A DNA stretch of 64,000 bases from Streptomyces xantholiticus. Lineage in GTDB: Bacteria > Actinomycetota > Actinomycetes > Streptomycetales > Streptomycetaceae. The translations under genes and the position numbers were made by a program. The DNA lies in contig NZ_BMWB01000026.1 in the NCBI RefSeq assembly GCF_014651015.1, positions 1-64,000 on the forward strand, read 5' to 3'. The notes beneath the pieces are model-generated. The model had not been told where the DNA came from. It made no database searches and was given only the letters and a program-made list of their open reading frames with translations. Shown here piece after piece: positions 9,164 through 17,554 of this stretch (positions are counted from its first letter, which is position 1; the number at the start of each line of letters is the position of its first letter).

Positions 9164-10611
9164 GCCATGCCTCCGTCGTGCGGGTGAATCTGCACACTAC
9201 CTGCGCCGGGGGGTGCCTGGTGCGGGATGCGGGCTTCCTCACCGGCGTTCGCCGTGTCGGAGGCGGCCGCTTCGGAGAGGGCCGCGGCACTCGCCGCTCG
9301 TTCGGCGGCCACTTCGCGCACGGCGTCGAGGACACCGCGGTAGCCGGAGCAGCGGCAGAGGTTGCCGCACAGGGCCTGGCGGGTCTCGAGCTCGGAGGGG
9401 GCGTGGTTGCCCTCGAGGAGGTCGTGGACGGTCATGGCCATGCCGGGGATGCAGAAGCCGCACTGGACCGCGCCGCAGGCGGCCAGGGCACGCTGGACGT
9501 CGGAGGGTTCGCCGTCGGTGGCCAGCCCCTCGACCGTACGGACCTCGGAGCCTGCGGCGGTCGCGGCGGGGACGAGGCAGGAGGCGACGAGCCGGCCGTC
9601 GACCTGGACGTTGCAGGCGCCGCACTCGCCCTGGGAGCAGCCGTCCTTGGCGCCTGCGAGGCCGAGGCGCTCACGGAGCACGTAGAGCAGGGACTCGCCT
9701 ATCCAGGCGTCGCTGACCGGGCGGTCGGTGCCGTTGACGCGCAGGACGTACGAGGTCGGCGGGTGCTCCTCGTTCCCGGCGGGCGTCCCGTCGGCCACCG
9801 GGGCGGCCGGGGGCCCGTCGGGTACGGCCTCGGGCTCGGCCCCGGACGACGTGGCCTCGGGCTCCGGCCCCGGCTCGGGGGACGGCTCGGCGGCTTCCTG
9901 GACCGTGTCGGTGGGCGCGGGTGCGGCGGCCGGGGGCTCCTCCACCGGCTCGGGCTGCTCCTCCTGCCGCGGCTGCTCCGCCCAGGGCGCCGGCGCCCCG
10001 CCCGGCAGCGTCGCCCAGGGTGCGGGCGCGCCTCCGGGGAGCGTCGCGGGTGGGGTCGTACCGGCCCACGTCGCGTCCGCGCCCGGCGGCAGCGGGAACT
10101 CGCCGGAGTCGGAGTCGCCCTCGAACGACACCGCGGGCGCGGTCTGCTGGGAGTCGTGGAAGGTCCACTGGCCCGTTCCACCCGCCTCAGCAAGCTCGCT
10201 CGGGCCCTGTGAGGCGTCGTGCGAGGCGTCGTGCGCCGCGGGCTCCGGCCACTGGGGCGCCCAGCCGCCCGGCGCCCCCGGGTCGGTACCGGCGGCAGGC
10301 ACCAACGGCGTGATCATCGGGGGTACGAAGCCGTGTCCGGGAGCCTCGAGCGGGGCGGCGTCGGAGGTGACCTCGGGCGGGAGCTGGAAGAAGGCCGTGG
10401 CCTCGCCGTCGTACTCACCGCCCTGCGGCGTGGGCTGCCAGCCGCCCCCCTGGTCGGTGTACGAGTCGTAGGAGTCGTAGGAGCCGTACGGGTCGGCCTG
10501 CTCGGACTGCGCGTGGCCGTCGTAGTGATCGCCGCGGTGTTCCGGCTCGTAGCCCTCCGGCGATTGCCGGAACTCCGGCGGAAGGCCGAGCGGGTTGTCC
10601 TCGTTGCTCAC
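9160..10611 (-). CDS. 2Fe-2S iron-sulfur subunit of XDH-type molybdoenzyme with long N-terminal extension
   Basis: The C-terminal ~165 residues (from ~286) are a complete XDH-type iron-sulfur subunit: a plant-type ferredoxin centre with CSQGECGAC and a later Cys, then the helical second cluster domain with CGFC and CGNLCRCSGY. These clusters pass electrons from the molybdenum site to FAD. The first ~285 residues are unusual: low-complexity, acidic, rich in Pro, Gly, Ala, Glu and Tyr (DSYDSY repeats, duplicated TLPGGAPAPWA blocks), probably disordered. Usual family length is about 160-200 residues. The gene overlaps its neighbours on both sides by four bases (GTGA), and the GTG start at 10611 has a GGGGAGGG site, supporting the long form. 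Confidence 0.9.
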   Translation of the reverse strand: MSNEDNPLGLPPEFRQSPEGYEPEHRGDHYDGHAQSEQADPYGSYDSYDSYTDQGGGWQPTPQGGEYDGEATAFFQLPPEVTSDAAPLEAPGHGFVPPMITPLVPAAGTDPGAPGGWAPQWPEPAAHDASHDASQGPSELAEAGGTGQWTFHDSQQTAPAVSFEGDSDSGEFPLPPGADATWAGTTPPATLPGGAPAPWATLPGGAPAPWAEQPRQEEQPEPVEEPPAAAPAPTDTVQEAAEPSPEPGPEPEATSSGAEPEAVPDGPPAAPVADGTPAGNEEHPPTSYVLRVNGTDRPVSDAWIGESLLYVLRERLGLAGAKDGCSQGECGACNVQVDGRLVASCLVPAATAAGSEVRTVEGLATDGEPSDVQRALAACGAVQCGFCIPGMAMTVHDLLEGNHAPSELETRQALCGNLCRCSGYRGVLDAVREVAAERAASAAALSEAAASDTANAGEEARIPHQAPPGAGSVQIHPHDGGMA

Positions 10612-11504
10612 GACAGCGCCCTCCCCAGTGCCCGTCGGGCCAGTGCTGCGACCGTACGCCGCATGTGCAGTACGGCCGGCGAATGCACCGCTTGTTCCTC
10701 ACCGTCCGCGGCCGGTGCCGGGTCGGGGATGCACGCGGCGGCGACGTACTCGCCGAACGCGGTGAGTGCCTCGCCCGCGAGGCCGCGCTCGCCGTCCCAG
10801 TCGATGAGGGACGCGATCCACCGCTCGGCCTCCAGCGGCCGCAGCGGCATCGGCGCGATGGCGCCCACCGCGCAGCGCACGCCGCGGCGGGCCGGGTCGA
10901 GCACGACGGCCACGGAGGCGGTGGCCCGGCCGGGGCCGGTGCGGCCGGTCACCTTCAGGAAGACCTGCGGGGCGTGCAGGAGGGGTACGCGTACGAAGCC
11001 GATCAGTTCGGCCGGGCCGAGCATCTCCCGACCGGCCAGCAGGTGCGAGACGGGGATCTCGCGGCGCGCGCCGTCGGGCCCCGCGACGACCAGGTCGGCC
11101 TCGAGGGCGGCCAGCACCGGCAGGGTGTCGTTGGTGGGGGCCGCGCTGACGATGTTGCCGCCGAGCGTGCCCGCGTTACGGATCTGGGGTGGGCCGGCCG
11201 CGCGTGCGGACGCGGCGAGCGCGGGGATGAGGGCCGCGAAGTCGGGGCGGCCCATCCTGGCGTGGGTGAGTCCGGCGCCGAGCAGCGCGTGTCCGTCCTG
11301 GTAGCGCCAGCCGCGGATCTCGCTGATGCGGCCGAGGCCGACCAGGCCCGCGGGACGCAACTGGCCCCTGTTGACCGCGGCCATGAGATCGGTGCCGCCG
11401 GCGACTGGAACGGCGGCGGGCATGGCGCTGAGCGCCGCCACGGCCTCGTCGAGCGAGGCCGGCAGCGTCACCGACTGTGCCGTTTGCGGTGCGTGCGTGG
11501 TCAC
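10608..11504 (-). CDS. FAD-binding subunit of XDH-type molybdoenzyme
   Basis: About 298 residues of the FAD_binding_5/CO dehydrogenase flavoprotein type: PVAGGTDLMAAVNRG is the FAD pyrophosphate loop, NAGTLGGNIVSAAPTND the second FAD motif, and the C-terminal half fits the CO_deh_flav_C domain. It receives electrons from the 2Fe-2S clusters and passes them to NAD or another acceptor. The open frame extends upstream to 11633, but a GTG at 11504 with GGGAAGGGG seven bases upstream and the alignment of the conserved SLDEAVAALSA start point favour the shorter protein. First gene of the three-gene molybdoenzyme operon, overlapping the next by GTGA. Confidence 0.88.
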   Translation of the reverse strand: MTTHAPQTAQSVTLPASLDEAVAALSAMPAAVPVAGGTDLMAAVNRGQLRPAGLVGLGRISEIRGWRYQDGHALLGAGLTHARMGRPDFAALIPALAASARAAGPPQIRNAGTLGGNIVSAAPTNDTLPVLAALEADLVVAGPDGARREIPVSHLLAGREMLGPAELIGFVRVPLLHAPQVFLKVTGRTGPGRATASVAVVLDPARRGVRCAVGAIAPMPLRPLEAERWIASLIDWDGERGLAGEALTAFGEYVAAACIPDPAPAADGEEQAVHSPAVLHMRRTVAALARRALGRALS

Positions 11505-11821
11505 CCAGCTGCCCCTTCCCGGTGTCCCGGCTGTCCCGCCTGTGTTGCCGTACCGTACGTGCTCACAGGCCGGACGTGGCAACTCTGGCACATCTTCCGG
11601 GCGGACCGACGAGAGGGTACGCGAAGGGGGCATTCGCCCCTCAAGTGCGAATTCACGTCAATGGTCCGGTTTCGTACCCCGGCGGCGCCAAGGGCGCATT
11701 GCAGTGCTTCGACGGCGGTTGTTCGCCTCGTTGCACGCGTCATTCCTCGCGGTTCGTTCCTCGCGGCCACGGCTCCACGGTCCCAGGACCCGGGCCGCGG
11801 GGCGGCAGCCTCGGGCAGGGC
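11505..11821. other. Intergenic region between molybdoenzyme and hexosaminidase genes
   Basis: 317 bp. It must hold the promoter of the molybdoenzyme operon and the 3' end of the hexosaminidase transcript. A short inverted repeat, AGGGGGC-attc-GCCCCT, is visible near 11624-11641 and a direct repeat of TTCCTCGCGG near 11742-11766. I see no convincing gene or strong terminator. Confidence 0.5.
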
Positions 11822-13462
11822 TCACACGTTCGGGGGCGCTTTGTCGATCGGACGTCCGGCCACTCCGGGCCGCCGCTGCCAGGGCAACGGGCCGCCGGGC
11901 GGCCGGTAGTGGACGCCGAGCGCGTCAAGGCGGGCGTAATGGGCGGTCATTCGGCGCTCGAAGTCCGTGAAGTCGCGCTCGGCGGGCGCGGGCAGCGCGG
12001 ACCAAGCGACCTCCGCGAACGCGGCGAGGCGCGGGAAGACCTGGTAATCGACGCGGGAGCCGTCCTGCATCACCTCGGTCCACACGTTGGCCTGGGTGCC
12101 CAGCACATGGGCGGCCGCCTCCGGTGTGAGCGCCGGGGGCACGGGCTCGAAGCGGTAGACGTCCTCAAGGGTGCGTACGTAGCCGATGGGCATCGGCTCG
12201 TCGTCCCCGGCGGCCTGCCGGTGGTCCAGGTAGACCTGCTGCTCGGGGCACATGACGACGTCGTGGCCCGCCTCCGCAGCGGCGATGCCGCCCTTGTAGC
12301 CGCGCCACGAGGAGACGGCGGCGCCGGGTGCCAGGCCCCCTTCGAGGATCTCGTCCCAGCCGATGAGCCGGCGGCCGCGGTCCGTGAGCCAGCGGTCGAA
12401 GTGGCGGATGAACCAGGACTGCAGTTCGTCCTCGTCGGCGAGCCGCAGTTCCTTGATGCGTGCTTGGGCCGCCGGCGACGCCTTCCACTGGTCCTTGGCG
12501 CACTCGTCGCCGCCGATGTGCACGAACGTCGACGGGAAGAGGTCGAGGACCTCTTCGAGTACGCCCTCGTAGAAGCGGAGGGTGTTGTCGGTGGGTGCCA
12601 GTACGTTGGGACTGATGCCCCAGTTGTCCCAGACCGCCAGGGAGGTTGTGTCGATGACGTCCGTGTTTCCCAGTTCTGGATATGCGGCGATGGCTGCCTG
12701 CGAGTGCCCGGGGACGTCGATCTCGGGGACGACGGTGATATGCCTCTCGGTGGCGTACGCGACGATCTCCCGGATGTCGTCCTGGGTGTAGTGACCGCCG
12801 TGGGGCTTGTCGTCCCAGAGCGGTGAGGCCCGGTGTCCGTATTTGGTCCGGGCCCGCCAGGCGCCGACCTCGGTGAGCTTCGGGTGGCGCTTGATCTCGA
12901 TGCGCCAGCCCTGGTCGTCGGTGAGGTGGAAGTGGAAGACGTTGAGCTTGTGCGCGGCAAGCAGGTCCAGGTAGCGCAGGACGCCTTCCTTGGGCATGAA
13001 GTGCCGTGAGACGTCGAGCATGAGGCCGCGCCAGGCGAAGCGGGGCGCGTCCTCGACCGTGACGGCGGGCACGTCCCAGTCGCGTTCCCTCAGCGGCGCC
13101 TTGCGGTAGGCGTCGGGCCCCAGCAGCTGACGGAACGTCTGCGCCCCCCAGAAGACGCCGGCCGCGCTGCCGCCCTCGATGAGCACGGCCGCATCGTCCA
13201 CGGAGCCGTCCGTGGACAGCCGGTAGCCCTCCGGGCCGGACTCGCGGGCCACGTCCGCGCTCAGCCGCAGCAGCACGCTGCGGGGCCCGGCGCCCTCCGC
13301 GAACGGCAGGCCGGTGGCGGCGCCGACCTCCCGACGCAGCCACCGCGCCACGCCCTGCGTACCGGGGTGCGCGTCGAGTGTGGTCCGCTGCCCGAGGGAG
13401 AGCCGCGCGGGGCTGGAGTCCCGCTGCTCGAGGCCGCGTGGCGCGGGGACGAGGTCTGTCAT
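11822..13462 (-). CDS. Beta-N-acetylhexosaminidase (GH20), probably cytosolic
   Basis: 546 residues from the ATG at 13462 (the open frame continues further upstream out of frame with the permease, so the ATG with GAAAGG eight bases before it is chosen). The N-terminal GH20b domain is followed by the catalytic barrel with WRGLMLDVSRHF, HLTDDQGWRIEI, VPEIDVPGH and HIGGDECAKD; the Asp-Glu pair in the last motif is the catalytic polarising Asp and acid of substrate-assisted hydrolysis. It releases terminal GlcNAc/GalNAc from oligosaccharides. No signal peptide is present, unlike secreted chitinolytic forms, so I infer it acts on sugar imported by the upstream ABC system. Last gene of that operon. 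Confidence 0.92.
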   Translation of the reverse strand: MTDLVPAPRGLEQRDSSPARLSLGQRTTLDAHPGTQGVARWLRREVGAATGLPFAEGAGPRSVLLRLSADVARESGPEGYRLSTDGSVDDAAVLIEGGSAAGVFWGAQTFRQLLGPDAYRKAPLRERDWDVPAVTVEDAPRFAWRGLMLDVSRHFMPKEGVLRYLDLLAAHKLNVFHFHLTDDQGWRIEIKRHPKLTEVGAWRARTKYGHRASPLWDDKPHGGHYTQDDIREIVAYATERHITVVPEIDVPGHSQAAIAAYPELGNTDVIDTTSLAVWDNWGISPNVLAPTDNTLRFYEGVLEEVLDLFPSTFVHIGGDECAKDQWKASPAAQARIKELRLADEDELQSWFIRHFDRWLTDRGRRLIGWDEILEGGLAPGAAVSSWRGYKGGIAAAEAGHDVVMCPEQQVYLDHRQAAGDDEPMPIGYVRTLEDVYRFEPVPPALTPEAAAHVLGTQANVWTEVMQDGSRVDYQVFPRLAAFAEVAWSALPAPAERDFTDFERRMTAHYARLDALGVHYRPPGGPLPWQRRPGVAGRPIDKAPPNV

Positions 13463-13466
13463 GTCG

Positions 13467-13504
13467 TCAGCCTTTCGGAGAGGTTTCAGCCTTTCGGAGT
13501 GGTT
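13467..13504 (-). repeat. Tandem 19-bp duplication carrying a duplicated ribosome-binding-like sequence
   Basis: Two adjacent 19-bp copies (13467-13485 and 13486-13504) differ at one base. Read on the minus strand each holds CTCCGAAAGGCTGA, so the leader of the hexosaminidase gene carries two GAAAGG ribosome-binding-like sites; the one nearer the ATG is at proper spacing. Confidence 0.7.
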
Positions 13505-13575
13505 CACGTCTCCCGCCCCGGCCTCGCCGGGGCGGCCCACCGGACCTCCGAACGCGGGCCCCACGCGCCACGCCG

Positions 13576-14427
13576 TCAGTCCTTCACCGCGCCGCCCAGT
13601 CCGGAGACCAGTCGTCGCTGTACGAGTACGAAGAAGACGAGCACCGGGACGGTCATCACGGTCGACGCCGCCATGATCCCGCCCCAGTCGTTCTCGTCGG
13701 GCTTGAAGAAGACCAGCAGCGCCATCGGCAGGGTCGACTGCGAGGTGTCGCTGATGATGAACGACTTGGCGAACAGGAAGTCGTTCCAGGTCGAGATGAA
13801 GGAGAACACGCTCGTCGCGACCAGCCCCGGGAAGACCAGCGGGAAGAGGATCTGCCACAGGAAGCGGGTGCGGCTCGCGCCGTCGATGTACGCCGCCTCC
13901 TCCAGTGCTTCGGGGACGGCCTTGACGAAGCCGCGCAGCATCCAGATGGCGAACGGCAGCGAGAAGGCGATGTGCGGCAGGATCAGCGAGCCGAGGGTGT
14001 TCAGCTGGCCGAAGTCGCGCATCAGGAAGAACAGCGGAATGGTCAGCGCCTCGACGGGGACCATCTGCGCCACCAGGAACATGACGAGCAGCGTCGTACG
14101 GAACTTGAACCGGAACCGGGTGACCGCGGTGGCGGCCAGGAAGGCGATCAGCGCGGACGCGACGACGACCGTGCCGGCGACGATCAGGCTGTTGATGAAA
14201 TAGCCGCCGAATTCCTCCTGCTGGAAGACCCGCCGGAACGAGTCCAGCGACGGGGATAGCGTCCATGGCTTCGCCTCCGTCGACTGGATCTCACCGGCCG
14301 GTTTGAAGGCGGAGAGCACCATCCAGTACAGCGGGAAGGCGACGACGGCCGCGATGACCAGCGCCGCTGTCTCTGCCAGCAGCCTTCCCGGTCGCCGGAC
14401 CCGTATCTGCGGGCGCACCAGGCTCAT
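13576..14427 (-). CDS. Carbohydrate ABC transporter permease (MalG/CUT1 family)
   Basis: 283 residues, about six membrane segments. The EAA loop that contacts the ATPase is present (PEALEEAAYIDGASRTRFLW...PLVFPGL). The ATG at 14427 overlaps the stop of the preceding permease gene (ATGA), which fixes the start; the larger open frame upstream is a shadow. It forms the translocation pore for a sugar together with the MalF-type partner. No ATPase gene is in the operon; CUT1 systems of Streptomyces commonly share the MsiK ATPase, so that is the likely energiser (established for the family, not shown here). Confidence 0.92.
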   Translation of the reverse strand: MSLVRPQIRVRRPGRLLAETAALVIAAVVAFPLYWMVLSAFKPAGEIQSTEAKPWTLSPSLDSFRRVFQQEEFGGYFINSLIVAGTVVVASALIAFLAATAVTRFRFKFRTTLLVMFLVAQMVPVEALTIPLFFLMRDFGQLNTLGSLILPHIAFSLPFAIWMLRGFVKAVPEALEEAAYIDGASRTRFLWQILFPLVFPGLVATSVFSFISTWNDFLFAKSFIISDTSQSTLPMALLVFFKPDENDWGGIMAASTVMTVPVLVFFVLVQRRLVSGLGGAVKD

Positions 14428-15401
14428 ATCTCTTCTCCCTGACGTCGCAGCAGGCGCAGATGGACGAGGGTGACCGCCAGCAGAATCAGCAGCATGACGA
14501 CGCCGATCGCGGACCCCAGGCTGTACTGCGAGGACGCGAAGGCCTTCTGATAGGCGTACACATTGAGCACGAGATTCTGTCCGGCGATACCTCCGCCGTT
14601 CGTCATCACGTAGATCTGGGTGAAGACCTTGAAGTCCCAGATGATCGACTGGATGGTGACGACCACCAGAATGGGCCGGAGCATCGGCGCCATGACGGAG
14701 CGCCAGATCCGCCATGCGGATGCGCCGTCCAGCGAGGCCGCTTCCAGCACCTCCTCGGGGATCGCCCTGATGCCCGCGTACACGGTCACCATCACGAACG
14801 GGAACGAGCACCACACGACCTCGAACAGGACGAGTGCGAAGGCGCTGAAACGCCCGTACGTCCAGGAGAAGTCGCCCAGTCGGAGTATCCGGTTGACCGG
14901 CCCGTAGTCGGGGTCGAAGAGGAAGACCCAGACGGTGGAGCCGGTGATCGCGGGTGTCGCCCAGGCGCCGAGCGCGGCCAGCATCAGCGCGAGCCGCGGC
15001 AGTGCGCGTACTCGGGTCAGCAGGACGGCCAGTGTGCAGCCGACGGCGAGTGTGGCGAGCACGCACGCCGCCGCGAAGACCAGGGTCGCCAGCAGCACCT
15101 GCCAGAACTGGCTGTCGGCGAGGAGCGTCCGGTAGTTGCCGAGCCCCTGGAAGGTGGTCGGTTCGCCGCCGCTGACCTGGGCCTGGGTGTACTCGAGGAG
15201 CGAGATCAGGCCGAGTTGGTAGATCGGGTAGACCAGCAGCCCGGCGAGCACCACCAGGGCGGGTGCGAGATAGAGCCAGGGCGTCGAGGCCCCTCCGCGT
15301 CGCGGCAGCTTCACCGGCAGCCGTGGGTTCGTGCGCGGCGGGTGGGCCGCGGCCCGTGCGGGGACCGCGGCCGGCTCGGCGGCGGCCGTCTTGTACGCCA
15401 T
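14424..15401 (-). CDS. Carbohydrate ABC transporter permease (MalF/CUT1 family)
   Basis: 325 residues with a cytosolic Ala/Pro-rich N-terminus, six predicted membrane segments and the EAA motif (PEEVLEAASLDGASAWRIW). Partner pore subunit of the following MalG-type permease; four-base overlap with it and only 4 bp from the binding-protein gene upstream, so one transcript. The sugar is probably an amino-sugar oligomer given the hexosaminidase at the operon end. Confidence 0.92.
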   Translation of the reverse strand: MAYKTAAAEPAAVPARAAAHPPRTNPRLPVKLPRRGGASTPWLYLAPALVVLAGLLVYPIYQLGLISLLEYTQAQVSGGEPTTFQGLGNYRTLLADSQFWQVLLATLVFAAACVLATLAVGCTLAVLLTRVRALPRLALMLAALGAWATPAITGSTVWVFLFDPDYGPVNRILRLGDFSWTYGRFSAFALVLFEVVWCSFPFVMVTVYAGIRAIPEEVLEAASLDGASAWRIWRSVMAPMLRPILVVVTIQSIIWDFKVFTQIYVMTNGGGIAGQNLVLNVYAYQKAFASSQYSLGSAIGVVMLLILLAVTLVHLRLLRRQGEEI

Positions 15402-15405
15402 GGGC

Positions 15406-16710
15406 TCAGCCCGCGTCGGTGAACGCGGCGTTCATCTTCTTCGCGGCGTCACCGGCGGCCGCGGGCACGTCCTTCTTGCCGCTGACGACCTCCTGGAACA
15501 TGGTCGGCAGCACCAGCGAGGCGTCGATCCGGCCCCAGGCGGGCGAGGCGGGGACGAACTTCGCGCCCGCGCCGAGCGTCTCGATGAAGGGCTCGACGAA
15601 CGGCTGCTTCTTCGCCGCTTCGGTGCGCACATCGGTGTACGTGGGCAGGAAGCCCATCGCGTCGAAGAGCTGGCCCTGCGTCTCCTTGCCGGCGAGCTGC
15701 TTCATCAGGTCCACCGCCAGGGTGCGGTGCGAACTGCTCTTGAGCACGCCGAGGTTGTTGCCGCCCGCGAAGGCGGGGGCGATCTCGCCGGCCTTCAGAC
15801 CGGGCAGCGGTACGACGGCGTACCTGCCCTTGACGGTGCCGGCCTCGACGGCCTGGTGGCTGAAGTCACCGCCGATCGCCATGGCCGCCTTGCCGGAGGC
15901 GAAAGCGGTGACGGTGGCGTTGCCGCCCATCGAGGCGCACTTGGCGGCCGGGCAGTTGTCGTCGCCGAAGAGCGACGTGTAGGCCTTGATGCCCTTCTGT
16001 GCGGCGGCGCTGTCGATGGCGGACGTGTAGGAGCCGCCGCTCTCCTCGGCGAGCTCACCGCCGTGCGCCCAGATGAAGGGCATCGCACCGTAGGTGTAGG
16101 CGCCGCCGACCGCGAGGCCGTAGAGGTCGGGCTTCGCCCTGTGGATCCTCTTGGCCGTGGTGATGAGTTCGTCCTGCGTCTTGGGTGCCTCGATGCCCAG
16201 GTCCTTGAAGACGTCGGTGCGGTAGTAGAGCGCCCGTACGCCGACGAAGAGCGGCGCTCCGTAGATCTTGCCGTCGACCGTGACGGACTGCTTGGCGGTC
16301 GGGTCGGTGTCCTCGGCCTCGTCCCAGGCGCCGAACTCGGCGGTGATGTCGGCGAGTCCGCCGTCCTTGACATAGCCGGCGGTGTCGGTGTTGCCGTACT
16401 CGATCAGGTCGGGGGCGCTCTTCGGGTCGTTGAACGCCGCCTTGATCCGCTGGGTGCGGGTCTCCACCGGTATGTACTCGACCTCGACCTCGGCACCCCG
16501 GTGCGACTTCTCGAAGGCGGCGACAGCGGCGTCGACGACCTGCTGCTTGGGCTTGTTGTTGACCTCCTGGAACAGCCAGATCCGCAGCGTGCCGCTCTTG
16601 TCGTCCTGCTGTGCGCCGGTGTCGGACGTCTGGGGCGCGCAGGCGGTGGCGGTGAGGCCCGCCAGCGCGAGCGTGGCGGCCGTGGCGAGGATTCGGGAGA
16701 TGAGCTTCAT
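15406..16710 (-). CDS. Extracellular sugar-binding lipoprotein of ABC importer
   Basis: 434 residues of the family 1 solute-binding type. The signal peptide ends in a lipobox (TATAC), so the protein is lipid-anchored on the outer membrane face. Conserved features include LRIWLFQEVN at the mature N-terminus, FEKSHRGAEVEVEYI, AFASGKAAMAIGGDF and a C-terminal WGRIDASLVLPTMFQEV segment. It captures the sugar for the two permeases downstream. The start has an AGGGG site. A palindromic sequence just upstream could be the operon operator. Substrate not certain; chitobiose or a GlcNAc-containing oligosaccharide is the best guess from the GH20 neighbour. Confidence 0.92.
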   Translation of the reverse strand: MKLISRILATAATLALAGLTATACAPQTSDTGAQQDDKSGTLRIWLFQEVNNKPKQQVVDAAVAAFEKSHRGAEVEVEYIPVETRTQRIKAAFNDPKSAPDLIEYGNTDTAGYVKDGGLADITAEFGAWDEAEDTDPTAKQSVTVDGKIYGAPLFVGVRALYYRTDVFKDLGIEAPKTQDELITTAKRIHRAKPDLYGLAVGGAYTYGAMPFIWAHGGELAEESGGSYTSAIDSAAAQKGIKAYTSLFGDDNCPAAKCASMGGNATVTAFASGKAAMAIGGDFSHQAVEAGTVKGRYAVVPLPGLKAGEIAPAFAGGNNLGVLKSSSHRTLAVDLMKQLAGKETQGQLFDAMGFLPTYTDVRTEAAKKQPFVEPFIETLGAGAKFVPASPAWGRIDASLVLPTMFQEVVSGKKDVPAAAGDAAKKMNAAFTDAG

Positions 16711-16731
16711 GCGGGACCCCTACGAATAGAG

Positions 16732-16750
16732 CGTTGCAACATACGCAACG
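16732..16750. promoter_or_regulatory. Candidate operator upstream of sugar importer operon
   Basis: CGTTGC and GCAACG form a perfect 6-bp inverted repeat with a 7-bp spacer, and the left part contains the palindrome GTTGCAAC. It lies 22-40 bp upstream of the binding-protein start, the place for a repressor site in sugar operons. It does not match the DasR site consensus. The regulator is not known. Confidence 0.45.
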
Positions 16751-16887
16751 AGTGTTTCGCACTGCACAACAGGCAGGAGGCTAGGCCCGGGGCGAACGGC
16801 CGGACAAGGGGCGACAAGAGGTCTCAACCACTCTGTGACCGGGTGGAGCATTCCGTGCAACGCGCCCCGGCCGCGCGCCGCAACGCA

Positions 16888-16927
16888 AACGGCCCGCGGA
16901 CGCGCCGAAGCGCGTCCGGGGGCCGTT
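16888..16927 (-). terminator. Hairpin terminator of the DUF3039 gene
   Basis: AACGGCC...CGGACGCGC, loop CGAA, then GCGCGTCCG...GGCCGTT: a long GC-rich stem-loop 20 bp beyond the DUF3039 stop codon. Confidence 0.75.
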
Positions 16928-16947
16928 GCCGACTGGGCGGCGGAAGA

Positions 16948-17241
16948 CTACTTCTTGTCCTTGCCGCCCTTGCCCTTGTCCTTGTCGCCGCCGGCGCCCA
17001 TGGACTCGTAGATCTCCTTGCACATGGGGCAGACGGGGTACTTCTTGGGGTCACGCCCCGGCACCCAGACCTTCCCGCACAGTGCCACCACGGGAGTGCC
17101 GTCGAGGGCGCTCGCCATGATCTTGTCCTTCTGGACGTAATGGGCGTAGCGCTCGTGGTCGCCGTCGCCGTGCGACACCTGTGGCGTCGGCTCTACGAGG
17201 GTCCCCGTGCCTGTCCCGCGCTCGGGCTCAAGAGTGCTCAT
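16948..17241 (-). CDS. DUF3039 family protein with zinc-ribbon-like cysteines
   Basis: About 97 residues. The conserved core reads HYVQKDKIMASALDGTPVVA, then LCGKVWVPGRDPKKYPVCPMCKEIYE, with three Cys (C..CPMC) that may bind a metal; the C-terminus is a run of Gly/Lys/Asp. I recognise this as the small actinobacterial DUF3039 protein; its function is unknown. Family members usually begin MSTLEPERG, hence the ATG at 17241, although an in-frame ATG nine bases earlier (17250) is possible. Own terminator follows. Confidence 0.88.
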   Translation of the reverse strand: MSTLEPERGTGTGTLVEPTPQVSHGDGDHERYAHYVQKDKIMASALDGTPVVALCGKVWVPGRDPKKYPVCPMCKEIYESMGAGGDKDKGKGGKDKK

Positions 17242-17250
17242 GGGCTCCAA

Positions 17251-17554
17251 GGGTACCCACGACCCGGCGCCCGCGGGAGCAAGGCCCCGTGCGCCTTTCC
17301 GACGACCCCGTCCTTCTACGTCGACCCGGCGTCCTGCCTCGACGGCCCGGCCCGTTCGGGCTCGGTCGCCCGGCTCGGCTCGCCTCGGCTGTCGTCGCCC
17401 GGCTCGGTTCGGCTCGTGTCGTCCAGTTCGGTTCGGCTGGGGTCGTCGGTTCGGCTGGGGCCGTCCGGCCCGTTCGGGCTGGGCCTGCGGCTCGCTCGCG
17501 TCGCCCGGCCGGCTCGGCTCGCGTCGCCTGGCCGGCTCGGCTCGGGTCGCCCGT
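17251..17554. repeat. Low-complexity intergenic stretch of degenerate GGCTCG/TCGCCC units
   Basis: About 300 bp between the DUF3039 and YqgE genes. From ~17330 to ~17555 the plus strand is built of loosely repeated CGGCTCGG, TTCGGCTGG and GTCGCCCGG words. Open frames crossing it give only Pro/Ser/Arg runs without family character. It looks like slippage-prone, non-coding sequence downstream of the YqgE gene. Confidence 0.6.

Noticed and set aside
6828..9335. 835-residue minus-strand frame over the molybdopterin gene
   Set aside because: Arg/Pro/His-rich shadow in the wrong frame.
13576..15066. 496-residue frame over the permease gene
   Set aside because: Upstream part shadows the other permease; the ATG at 14427 gives a normal MalG-type protein and an ATGA overlap.
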